Positions 22,159-32,893 of a stretch of 49,351 bases of DNA are shown piece by piece. The stretch lies in NCBI GenBank assembly GCA_020850715.1, contig JADZED010000061.1, positions 1-49,351 on the forward strand, read 5' to 3'. The translations under genes and the position numbers were made by a program. The stretch's first letter is position 1. Each line of letters starts with the position of its first letter. This DNA is from Acidobacteriota bacterium (GTDB lineage Bacteria; Acidobacteriota; Vicinamibacteria; Vicinamibacterales; CAVVIG01). The notes below the pieces were generated by a model. It was not told the DNA's origin, did not search any database, and saw only the letters and a list, made by a program, of their open reading frames with translations.

Positions 22159-23431
22159 GGGGCAGCCTCCTCCTCGCGCAGTGCATTGTAGGGGAAAACC
22201 GCTCCGGCCGCGATTCGATCGCGGCCGGAGCGCACCTCTCCCGGAGCAGCGATTCGCCTCCGCCAGCGGCCAGAATCAGCACCAGCAGCTCTGCCGGAAG
22301 CCGGTAGCGCGCATCCGGATCGATCTGGCCGAAGGCCGAGAGCAGGACGAAGGACGCGATCATGGCGAGCAGCGCCGCCAGCGGCCACGGCGCCATCGGC
22401 CGCCGCGTCAGGCAGATCAGGGCGCCAAGCGTCAGGCCGATCGTCGCCAGCGCGTCGATCGCGCGATGCGCGGCCGACCAGGAGTGCGCGAACGCCCATG
22501 GAAGCCAGAAAGCGACCATCTTCCGTCCGGCCATCCCCAGATAGATCAGCGGGTGCGACGAGATGAAGCCGGCGGCTTCCTGCACCTTGAAGGCGTACTC
22601 GCGCCGTTCGCGATCGGCGCCGGAGAAGCGCCGGTGCATCTCCTGGTCGAGCGCCTCGAGCTCGCGCAACTCCTCGATCGTGCCGGTGGCGTACTTGGTG
22701 CTGGCCCAGAGCGTCTGACCGATCGTCGGAATCGACAGCAGGCGGACGCGTGCGGCCGGCGACGCCGCGACCACGGCCGTCGCCCCGGTCGCCACGACGA
22801 GGGCGGCCGCCAGCGCGAAGACGACGCCGCGCGCCGTCCCCCATCGGCGCGCCGCCCGGGCCGCGCCGAGCACGAGCCACGAGAACACCAGACAGACGAC
22901 CGCGCTGGGCCGGCTGACGGCGAATGCGAGCGCCGCCAGCCAGTACCAGATCCAGACGCCGGCGCGCGACGACTGGAGCGCCGTCAGATACGCCTGCACG
23001 TACAGCGCAAGGCAGAACAGGAACAGCGTCTCGGTGAGCACGTACGGCAGCCAGAACAGGAAGAAGGGATAGATCGCAGCCGCGGCGCCCAGCAGCAGAC
23101 CCGCGCGATCACCCATCAGCCCCGTCCCGATTCGCCAGAGGACCAGCACGGTGCCGGCCGACGCGAGCACGTGCAGCCACGCGAGATATCCCGGCTCCGG
23201 CAACCGCCACGCGTACATGGGCGCGAGCGTCAGCGGGTAGAGCGCGTAGAACGGGAGCCGGGCGACCTCGCTGAAGTCGCCGCGCGCCATCGCCTGCGCG
23301 AACGCGCGATAGATGCCCGAATCGACAGCCTCGATCGGACCGCCGAGACGATGCCAGGCGAGAGCGCGAATCGCGAGCGCGGCCGCCGCCAGCAGCGCGA
23401 GCGAGGCGATCGCGGCAGTCCGGCGGCTCAC
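22151..23431 (-). CDS. Polytopic membrane glycosyltransferase (GT39/ArnT-like)
   Basis: The 426-residue protein has about ten hydrophobic segments and an acidic pair in the first loop (IEAVDSGIYRAFAQAM), as in lipid-phosphate-sugar-dependent mannosyl- or arabinosyltransferases of the GT-C fold. Later features are LPYVLTETLFLF and a short cytoplasmic tail. GTG 23431 overlaps the stop of the preceding GT2 gene by 4 bp, a coupling arrangement. A GT2 lipid-sugar synthase plus a GT-C enzyme suggests transfer of a sugar from a polyprenyl carrier to an extracytoplasmic acceptor. The acceptor is unknown. Confidence 0.78.
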   Translation of the reverse strand: MSRRTAAIASLALLAAAALAIRALAWHRLGGPIEAVDSGIYRAFAQAMARGDFSEVARLPFYALYPLTLAPMYAWRLPEPGYLAWLHVLASAGTVLVLWRIGTGLMGDRAGLLLGAAAAIYPFFLFWLPYVLTETLFLFCLALYVQAYLTALQSSRAGVWIWYWLAALAFAVSRPSAVVCLVFSWLVLGAARAARRWGTARGVVFALAAALVVATGATAVVAASPAARVRLLSIPTIGQTLWASTKYATGTIEELRELEALDQEMHRRFSGADRERREYAFKVQEAAGFISSHPLIYLGMAGRKMVAFWLPWAFAHSWSAAHRAIDALATIGLTLGALICLTRRPMAPWPLAALLAMIASFVLLSAFGQIDPDARYRLPAELLVLILAAGGGESLLRERCAPAAIESRPERFSPTMHCARRRLPHA

Positions 23432-24141
23432 GCCCGCAGACCGAGCCCCAGGTACACGATCGGGCGGAGGATGCTCCACCAGTCGACCAGCGGGCGCATC
23501 TTCGTATAGCCGGTCTCGTGGGCCGGGTACAGCTTGGTGACCGGCGCCTCGACATGCCGGTACCCGAGGCGGATCGCCTTCATCAGCAAGTACGGCTCCA
23601 GCTCGTACCGGTCGAGCCAGGGCTGGCGCCAGTCGATCCGCGCATCGCGCAGGAGCGCGGTCCGGAACGCGCGAAAACCGTTGGTGCTGTCGGTGACGCG
23701 CTTGCGTGCGGCCAGCGAGAACAGCAGCGGATGGATCGCGCGGGTCGCGACCACGCGATATCCGGGCATGTTGCCGAAACGGCCGTCGGCCAGGAACCGC
23801 GAGCCCTGCACGAAATCGGCATCGCCGGCGAGAATCGGGGCGAGCAGCCGCGGGATCTCCAGCGGTTCGTCCTTGTCGTTGCCGGCCTGAATCGCCAGGA
23901 TGTCGTAGCCGCCTTCGAGCGCGAACGCGAACACGGCCTTCATCGACGCGCCGATGCCCTGGTTGCGCGCGTTGCGCAGCACGATGATCCCCGGCCCGAC
24001 CTGATCGAGCGAACCGTCGGTTGAGCCGTCGTCCATCACGAGCAGGTCGTACATCCGCGCCGCCGGGTGGCGCGCGAGCGTGCGACGGATCTTCTCCCCT
24101 TCGTTGTACGCGAAGGCCGCGGCCAGGATCTTCTCTGCCAA
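23428..24141 (-). CDS. GT2 glycosyltransferase (polyprenyl-phosphate sugar synthase type)
   Basis: The 237-residue GT-A enzyme has AFAYNEGEKI near the N-terminus, LLVMDDGSTDGS (the nucleotide-sugar/metal Asp motif), RNQGIGASMKAVF, and AGNDKDEPLEIPRLL. These are typical of dolichol- or undecaprenyl-phosphate mannose/glucose synthases. Its start appears to be TTG at 24141, with no ribosome site and a CATAAT hexamer 8 nt upstream, suggesting a leaderless mRNA. It diverges from arfB by 18 bp and leads a five-gene minus-strand run. Confidence 0.82.
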   Translation of the reverse strand: MAEKILAAAFAYNEGEKIRRTLARHPAARMYDLLVMDDGSTDGSLDQVGPGIIVLRNARNQGIGASMKAVFAFALEGGYDILAIQAGNDKDEPLEIPRLLAPILAGDADFVQGSRFLADGRFGNMPGYRVVATRAIHPLLFSLAARKRVTDSTNGFRAFRTALLRDARIDWRQPWLDRYELEPYLLMKAIRLGYRHVEAPVTKLYPAHETGYTKMRPLVDWWSILRPIVYLGLGLRA

Positions 24142-24148
24142 AGGCGGC

Positions 24149-24155
24149 TATTATG
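24149..24155. promoter_or_regulatory. Symmetric divergent -10 element between GT2 gene and arfB
   Basis: On the plus strand TATTAT (24149-24154) ends 5 bp before the arfB ATG. On the minus strand CATAAT (24155-24150) ends 8 bp before the TTG of the GT2 gene. The two hexamers occupy the same base pairs. Only 18 bp separate the start codons and no ribosome site precedes either, so one symmetric promoter could drive two leaderless transcripts. Confidence 0.45.
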
Positions 24156-24159
24156 ACCC

Positions 24160-24576
24160 ATGATTCGCGTGACCGATCGGCTGGTGATCGACGAGCGGCA
24201 GATCGTCGAGCGGTTCGTGCGCGCCTCCGGCCCCGGCGGACAGAACGTGAACAAGGTCGCGACGGCCGTCGAGCTGCGCTTCGACGTGCGCGGGTCGTCG
24301 CTCCCCGCCGGGATGAAGGCGCGGCTCGAAGGGATCGCGGGCCGGCGCATGACCGCGGACGGCGTGCTCGTGATCGACAGCCGCGAGCACCGGACGCAGG
24401 CGCAGAACCGCGGCGCCGCGCGCGAGCGGCTCGCGGCGCTCCTGCGTCAGGCGGCGCGGCGGCCGGCGGCACGGCGCCCGACCAGGCCGGGCGCCGTCGC
24501 GCGCGAGCAGCGGCTCGACGCCAAGAAGCGCCGCAGCGGCGTGAAACGGCTGCGGCGCGTCCGCGGCGACGAGTAA
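24160..24576 (+). CDS. arfB: Peptidyl-tRNA hydrolase ArfB-like ribosome rescue factor
   Basis: Rescues ribosomes stalled on non-stop mRNA by hydrolysing peptidyl-tRNA. The 138-residue protein has the GGQ motif in SGPGGQNVNKVAT (GGQ at 26-28) and no codon-recognition domains. It ends in a basic, Arg/Lys-rich tail (RLDAKKRRSGVKRLRRVR) that enters the mRNA channel in this family. Its length matches ArfB/YaeJ rather than full release factors. The start is ATG 24160, 5 bp after a TATTAT hexamer, with no room for a ribosome site. Confidence 0.9.
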   Translation: MIRVTDRLVIDERQIVERFVRASGPGGQNVNKVATAVELRFDVRGSSLPAGMKARLEGIAGRRMTADGVLVIDSREHRTQAQNRGAARERLAALLRQAARRPAARRPTRPGAVAREQRLDAKKRRSGVKRLRRVRGDE

Positions 24577-24594
24577 GCGGATAAGAGAGAGGGG

Positions 24595-25245
24595 CTAGGA
24601 TTGTCCGGGCCGGCCGGCCGCGTCGAGCTCCGCCATCACCGTGGCGTAGCAGCCCGGGCAGATGCCGTGGCTGAACTGCGCGTCGGAGTGCGCGGTGATG
24701 TACCCCTCGACCTGCTGCCAGTACTGGTCGTCGCGACGGATCCGCTTGCAGTAGCTGCAGATCGGCAACAGCCCGCGCAGCTGCTTCACGTTCGCCAGGG
24801 CCGCCTGGAGCTCCGCGACGCGCTCGCCGAGCCGCTGCTGCAGCGAGAGCACGCGCACGCCGACCGACAGCCGCGCGCGCAGCTCCTCGGGATCGAACGG
24901 CTTCACCACATAGTCGTCGGCGCCGGCATCGAGCCCGGCCACCACGTCGGCGCGCCCCTCGCGCGCCGTGACGAGGATGATGTACATGTTGGCGCTCGGC
25001 AGTTCCCGCCGCGCGCGCCGGCACACCTCCGGGCCGTCGAGCGACGGCATCATCCAGTCCAGCAGGGCGAGCGTCGGTCCGCTGCCCTCGCGCAAGCGGT
25101 CCCAGGCCTCCGCGCCATCCCCGGTCACAATCGGCGAGAAGCCCCATTTCCTCAGCGTACGGACCAGGATCTCCGCCGTCACCCGGTCGTCATCGGCAAC
25201 GACGACGCGGAGGTCGGATTGTTCGAGCGATGACGCGTGACCCAC
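24595..25245 (-). CDS. Response regulator with C-terminal Cys4 zinc-binding-like tail
   Basis: The 216-residue protein has a receiver domain (about 12-128: DDD at 18-20, phosphoacceptor Asp63 in LLDWMMPSLDG, and VKPFDPEEL with the switch Lys). A coiled coil (about 130-155) and a tail with Cys163, Cys166, Cys196 and Cys199 follow, as ICSYCKRIR and HGICPGCY, likely a metal site. I chose GTG 25245; a longer in-frame start at 25386 would overlap the divergent kinase gene. Similar Cys4 tails recur in response regulators but have no defined function. The divergent hybrid kinase suggests a partner. Confidence 0.82.
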   Translation of the reverse strand: MGHASSLEQSDLRVVVADDDRVTAEILVRTLRKWGFSPIVTGDGAEAWDRLREGSGPTLALLDWMMPSLDGPEVCRRARRELPSANMYIILVTAREGRADVVAGLDAGADDYVVKPFDPEELRARLSVGVRVLSLQQRLGERVAELQAALANVKQLRGLLPICSYCKRIRRDDQYWQQVEGYITAHSDAQFSHGICPGCYATVMAELDAAGRPGQS

Positions 25246-25364
25246 GAGGCCATCAGTTCTATCAGAATCCGCGCAGCCGCGCCTCCTGAAACCGCGCCGG
25301 CGGCCGATACTGGTAGCGGGACGGCCCGCGTCGCGTGCGACGCGCCGCCCCGACCTTGCGCAGG

Positions 25365-28979
<3,615 letters not shown>

Positions 28980-29130
28980 GCGCCTCGCCTGAGGTACGGG
29001 ATATGCACCAGGATCGTCCGATCGCGCGCATCATCCGGCCGAAAGCCCGCATCCTCTGAGTCAGTTCGGGTCTTCGTCGATGCGTGCGCCGCCTGAGGCA
29101 GACGGGCCCAGCGATCAGGAGGCCGGGTTC

Positions 29131-30072
29131 ATGCCCGAAGGGGCTGCATCAACTCAGCCACAGACGCGCGCCGAGCTGCAGGCATGGATCCACCAGCAGC
29201 TCGAGCTGACTGCCGCCGCAGAGCAACGCCTCATCGCGGCGATCGATGAGGTCTTCACCCGCCACGAACGGCTCTGGGAGGAATCCAAACAGGACGCCAT
29301 CCGCGCACTCGCCGCCGGCTACGCCGATCGGATGCTCGGCTTCCGAACCGAGCTGTCGGCACGCGAAGCGACCGTCAGCAGCATCGCCCGGTACTTCGAG
29401 GCGCTCGTCGACGACCTCACCGACCGCTCGCGGCGCGATCCCAAGACCAAGCTGACGAACTTCGCGCGCTTCACCGAGCAGCTCGAATCGTTCCTCGCCC
29501 TCGAGCAGCGAGGCCGCTGGTGCGCCGTCGGCCTGGTCGACATCACGGGATTCAAGTGGTACAACGATACGCTGGGGCATGCGGCCGGCGATCGCATCAT
29601 CGAACGGGTCGCGCAGATCCTCCACGAGCAGGTGCGCTCCGACGACGTCCTCGCGCGGGAGCGCCCCGACGAGGCGCGCCGGCCCGACCTGCACGCGCGC
29701 TTCGGCGGCGACGAATTCTGTTTCCTGATCCCCGATCTCATCGAGTCCCGGCAGGCCTACGCGATTGCCGAGCGCTTTCGCGAGGCGGTCGAGCATTTCG
29801 ACTGGATCGCCGCCGATGTCGGTCTGGCCGCACGGCCGGTGCGCGTGGACGTCGGCGTCGTCTGTCTATGGCTCGGGCGTGTGTCAGAGCGGCGGTTCAT
29901 CGCGCGCCGGCTCGCCGCCGAGCTCGTCCAGCGGGCCGACACGCTGATGTACAAGGCGAAGGGCGATCGCGCGAATCACATCTATCTCGTCCGCGCGCGC
30001 ATCGAGCGCAATGAACTGGTCGACATGCCTCAACTCCCAGGCAAGACCGACCATGTCCCCGAGCCGACCTGA
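29131..30072 (+). CDS. Soluble GGDEF-domain protein (diguanylate cyclase-like)
   Basis: Likely makes c-di-GMP. The N-terminal half (about 10-115) is helical with no transmembrane segment and could be a dimerisation or sensor helix bundle. The GGDEF domain follows, with DPKTKLTNFARF, the metal-binding DITGFKWYNDTLGHAAGD and the intact active-site FGGDEF (GGDEF at 192-196). I start it at ATG 29131 because AGGAGG lies 8 nt upstream; ATG 29080 is in frame but has no ribosome site. tRNA-His follows, and its promoter lies just after this stop codon. Confidence 0.85.
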   Translation: MPEGAASTQPQTRAELQAWIHQQLELTAAAEQRLIAAIDEVFTRHERLWEESKQDAIRALAAGYADRMLGFRTELSAREATVSSIARYFEALVDDLTDRSRRDPKTKLTNFARFTEQLESFLALEQRGRWCAVGLVDITGFKWYNDTLGHAAGDRIIERVAQILHEQVRSDDVLARERPDEARRPDLHARFGGDEFCFLIPDLIESRQAYAIAERFREAVEHFDWIAADVGLAARPVRVDVGVVCLWLGRVSERRFIARRLAAELVQRADTLMYKAKGDRANHIYLVRARIERNELVDMPQLPGKTDHVPEPT

Positions 30073-30078
30073 TGGCGC

Positions 30079-30108
30079 ATTGCCCGCTGCCAGGGGCAAT
30101 GCTAGACT
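30079..30108 (+). promoter_or_regulatory. tRNA-His promoter overlapped by an inverted repeat
   Basis: TTGCCC (30080-30085), a 17-bp spacer and TAGACT (30103-30108) form a good sigma-70-type promoter, placing initiation about 6 nt before the tRNA. The inverted repeat ATTGCCC (30079-30085) and GGGCAAT (30094-30100) lies within it. It could be the 3' hairpin of the GGDEF gene or an operator. No T-tract follows. Confidence 0.6.
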
Positions 30109-30120
30109 CGTGGGTTGCAT

Positions 30121-30197
30121 GGTGGGTGTAGCTCAATGGTCAGAGCGCTGGTCTGTGGCACCAGAGGCTGCGGGTTCGAGTCCCGTCATCCACCCCA
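30121..30197 (+). tRNA. tRNA-His (anticodon GTG), CCA encoded
   Basis: A full cloverleaf is visible. The acceptor GTGGGTG pairs with CATCCAC (one G-U), with the extra G-1 opposite C73 that marks tRNA-His. The anticodon stem CTGGT/ACCAG encloses CTGTGGC with anticodon GTG. The T-arm is GCGGG-TTCGAGT-CCCGT, and CCA is encoded at 30195-30197. Confidence 0.95.
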
Positions 30198-30293
30198 CGA
30201 TTTCGAACGTCGCATTGTAGGGGTACGGGGCGGGCGCGCGACGCAGGATTCAGGTCGCCTGCGGGCACATCGCTTGCGAGTCCTCCACCATCG

Positions 30294-30545
30294 ATGGGGG
30301 CGGTCGCCACGCCCGGAGTGGGCTGGGGTATCCTGATCGCGCTCGCGCTCGCGGCGCTGCTGCTCGTGCCGTTTCTCTACAAGGAAATCAGGCGCGGCAA
30401 GCGGGACCTCGGTCCGACGGTCCCGACGGGCACCGGCGATGCGCGCCCCGGCCGGCGCGGCGATCCGGCACCCGGCCAGCCCGACGCACAAGCCGATCCG
30501 TACGGTCCCCGCGCACAGCGCGGCGGCCCGCCCATCAAGTCCTGA
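30294..30545 (+). CDS. Small single-pass membrane protein, unknown function
   Basis: Predicted 83-residue protein with one hydrophobic helix (about 11-29, GILIALALAALLLVPFLY), followed by a basic stretch (KEIRRGKR) and a polar Gly/Pro-rich tail. This gives an N-out, C-in topology by the positive-inside rule. I recognise no family. A GTG a few codons later is an alternative start. The last 11 bp overlap the end of the convergent ExeA-like gene, so either end could be slightly different. Confidence 0.5.
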   Translation: MGAVATPGVGWGILIALALAALLLVPFLYKEIRRGKRDLGPTVPTGTGDARPGRRGDPAPGQPDAQADPYGPRAQRGGPPIKS

Positions 30546-32028
30546 ACGGCACGCCGCGCCCCACCACCGACGGCATGGCGAATGCCGCGGGCGCCGCCTT
30601 CCATCGCTCGATCATGCGTCCGAGAGGATCGCGGAAGAGGTAAGCGGCCCCCGCCGCCCCGAGCGCCGCCAGCGCCACCAGCAGCACGGCGGCAAGCGAC
30701 AGGCGCAACATCCGGCGGCTGCGCGGTTCAGGCGGCGCGAGGTCGAGATCCTCGGCAGCCGTCAGGATGATTGCCTCGTCTATCGTGCTCGCCGAGGCCT
30801 TCTGACCCAACGCGAGCGCGCGATCGCAGACCAGGTTCACGAGCCGCGGAACGCCGTCGGTCATCTCGTAGACGCGCGCCAGCGCGGCATCGTCGAATTC
30901 GACGCGCGCCCTCGGCCCGGCCACCGCGAGCCGATGAGCGACGTAGTTGGCGATCTCGTCTCCTGCGAGCCCCGCCAGATCGATGCGGCCGCCAACGCGC
31001 GACTTCAGCAATTTCAGCTCGACCCGTCCCAGCAGCTTCCACAGCGAGGGCTGCCCGACCAGGACGATCTGCAGCAGACGACGGGAAGCGTCCACGTCCA
31101 GGATTGCGCCGATCTGCGCCAGCGCGTCGGCCGGCACCGCCTGCGCCTCATCGATGATCACGACGGCGAACGCCTGCAACTGCGCCAGCATGTCGACGAA
31201 CGCCCGCAGCCGGGCCGTCAGATCGGCGCGTGAGGCGTGCGCAAGCCGGCCGGACGCGACATCCTCCGAAGACGCGACGCCGAAGTCGACCAGCACCGCG
31301 AGGAGCAACTGCTCCAGCGTGACGAACGGATCGAGCACGAGCGACGTCAACGTGCGCCGATCGAGCTCCTCGACGATCGCGCGGCAGAGCATGGTCTTGC
31401 CCATGCCGATCTCGCCCGTGAGCACGAAGAGCCCTTCGCGATCGCGGATGGCGCTCAGGAGCATCTGTGCCGCCCGATCGTGTGCGGCGCTGTGATACAG
31501 GAATCTCGGGTCGGTGGAGAGGCCGAACGGCTTCTCGGTGAGACCGTAGAACGTCTCGTAGGCGGCCGGCTGTGTCCCAGCGAGCCCCTCATCGCGTGCG
31601 GCGCGGCTTGCCGCGCGGGGCGGTGGGCTCGCGATCGGCGCCGGCGCGAAGTCGAGGCCCGCCGGGAGCGGCGGAAACAGATCCAGCAGGCGCCGCCTCC
31701 CCCCGGGCGGGGGCGGCTGGATATCGGGCAGCGCGGGCGGCCGGGCGAGGGCCGCGGGCGGCGCGACGGGCCGAGGAGCGACCACAGCCGGCGGCTCGAC
31801 TTCGGCCCACTCGACCTCGGACGGCACCGGCGCTGATGGCCGCCGCTGGCGCGCGGTCCGATCGTCGAGCTCCAGGCCCGCGTCCAGATCGCGCAGGCTG
31901 GCGAGAAAGTCCGGGTCGTCTGCGAAGGAAGGCCGCTGCGAATGATCCAATCGCGTCGATGGTACACCGGCAGGAAGTGTGAAAGCCGTCTGCGCAGGCT
32001 CGACAACGACGGTTCTGGACTGCTCCAT
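30535..32028 (-). CDS. ExeA/GspA-like AAA ATPase with C-terminal membrane anchor
   Basis: The 497-residue protein has a Pro-rich N-terminal region (to about 150) and the ExeA signature YETFYGLTEKPFGLSTDPRFLY. The AAA ATPase has Walker A TGEIGMGKT (about 203-211) and Walker B VVIIDEAQ (about 289-296). A C-terminal membrane helix (about 440-466) and a short tail end the protein. ExeA partners with ExeB to insert secretins through the peptidoglycan, but no secretion genes lie nearby and the peptidoglycan-binding module is absent. ATG 32028 is a best guess; an in-frame extension upstream is possible. Related ATPases also occur in exopolysaccharide loci. Confidence 0.78.
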   Translation of the reverse strand: MEQSRTVVVEPAQTAFTLPAGVPSTRLDHSQRPSFADDPDFLASLRDLDAGLELDDRTARQRRPSAPVPSEVEWAEVEPPAVVAPRPVAPPAALARPPALPDIQPPPPGGRRRLLDLFPPLPAGLDFAPAPIASPPPRAASRAARDEGLAGTQPAAYETFYGLTEKPFGLSTDPRFLYHSAAHDRAAQMLLSAIRDREGLFVLTGEIGMGKTMLCRAIVEELDRRTLTSLVLDPFVTLEQLLLAVLVDFGVASSEDVASGRLAHASRADLTARLRAFVDMLAQLQAFAVVIIDEAQAVPADALAQIGAILDVDASRRLLQIVLVGQPSLWKLLGRVELKLLKSRVGGRIDLAGLAGDEIANYVAHRLAVAGPRARVEFDDAALARVYEMTDGVPRLVNLVCDRALALGQKASASTIDEAIILTAAEDLDLAPPEPRSRRMLRLSLAAVLLVALAALGAAGAAYLFRDPLGRMIERWKAAPAAFAMPSVVGRGVPFRT

Positions 32029-32243
32029 GTCGACACATCCGTCTCGATACAAGACACGATCGCGAAAGTCACTCTGAATCAACGTGTTACGTGGAAGCCC
32101 GCATCTCGCGAGTGACGTTGTTGTCATATAAACGAACATCCGGCGTCATGCCCCGGCCTCGTGTACCTGCCGTAACTCTCTCATGACAATAGACTTCCAC
32201 GGGCCGACGAGCATGGCGAGCGAGTTGCTCGTTCGTTCGCTTC

Positions 32244-32270
32244 ATCGGGCGGGGTGTCGCCGCGCCCGAT
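32244..32270 (+). promoter_or_regulatory. Hairpin just upstream of the GNAT start codon
   Basis: ATCGGGCG (32244-32251) and CGCCCGAT (32263-32270) form a perfect 8-bp stem with an 11-nt loop, ending 9 nt before ATG 32280. No ribosome site lies between it and the ATG. It may be a regulatory mRNA fold or a DNA operator. The rest of the 251-bp divergent region 32029-32279 is relatively A/T-rich and probably holds both promoters, but I cannot place them. Confidence 0.35.
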
Positions 32271-32279
32271 CGTGCTCGT

Positions 32280-32891
32280 ATGACTGCCGATCCCGACCTT
32301 GTCGCGACGACCGACTGGAAGAAGGCGCTGCCGACGCTGGCGTCGCGGCACGTCCTGCTGCGCGAGCTGGCGCCATCGGATCTCACGCCGCTGATGTCGC
32401 TGCTGTCGCTGCCCGATGCCACCCACTTCGGCGTCGACGGCCCCGGCCACGAGCTCGCGGCGCAGCAGATCATCGATCGCGCAGCGCGCGAGCGCGCGAG
32501 CGGCGCCGGCTTCACCTATGCGATCACCATCGCGGCCTCGCGCGCGCTGGTCGGCGTGTTTTACGTGCATGCGTTGGATCCTGCCTTCGAGGCGGCGGCA
32601 TGGGACTGCGCGGTCGCGCCGGCATCGCGCGGCTCCGGCGTCTTCATCGAATCGGCGCAGCTCGTGGGCTCGCTCGTCTTCGGCACGCTCGGCGCGCACC
32701 GGCTGGAAGCGCGCGTCCCGCTGTCTCATGGGCGGAGCAACGGCGCCATGAAGAAGCTCGGCGCCGTGCAGGAAGGGATTCTCCGGCGGGCCCTGCGGCG
32801 AGGCGACACCTACCACGACCAGGCGCTCTGGTCGATCCTGAAGGAGGACTGGGGCAGGCACTGGGTCTCGATCGCTCCCCGGGTGCACTAG
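32280..32891 (+). CDS. GNAT-family N-acetyltransferase (RimJ/RimL-like)
   Basis: Transfers an acetyl group from acetyl-CoA to an amine. The 203-residue protein has ASRHVLLRELAPSDLTPLMSLLS at the N-terminus, a VAPASRGSG acetyl-CoA-loop-like segment (about 114-122), and AHRLEARVPLSHGRSNGAMKKLGAVQEGILRRAL. The last matches the C-terminal half of RimJ/RimL-type enzymes that modify protein N-termini or small amines. The substrate is not predictable. The next gene starts two bases after its stop, so the two are probably an operon. Confidence 0.83.
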   Translation: MTADPDLVATTDWKKALPTLASRHVLLRELAPSDLTPLMSLLSLPDATHFGVDGPGHELAAQQIIDRAARERASGAGFTYAITIAASRALVGVFYVHALDPAFEAAAWDCAVAPASRGSGVFIESAQLVGSLVFGTLGAHRLEARVPLSHGRSNGAMKKLGAVQEGILRRALRRGDTYHDQALWSILKEDWGRHWVSIAPRVH

Positions 32892-32893
32892 GC

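Noticed and set aside
23432..25147. N-terminal extension of the membrane glycosyltransferase frame to 25147
   Set aside because: It runs through the GT2, arfB and response-regulator genes in another frame and has no membrane-protein character; GTG 23431 with a 4-bp overlap is the natural start.
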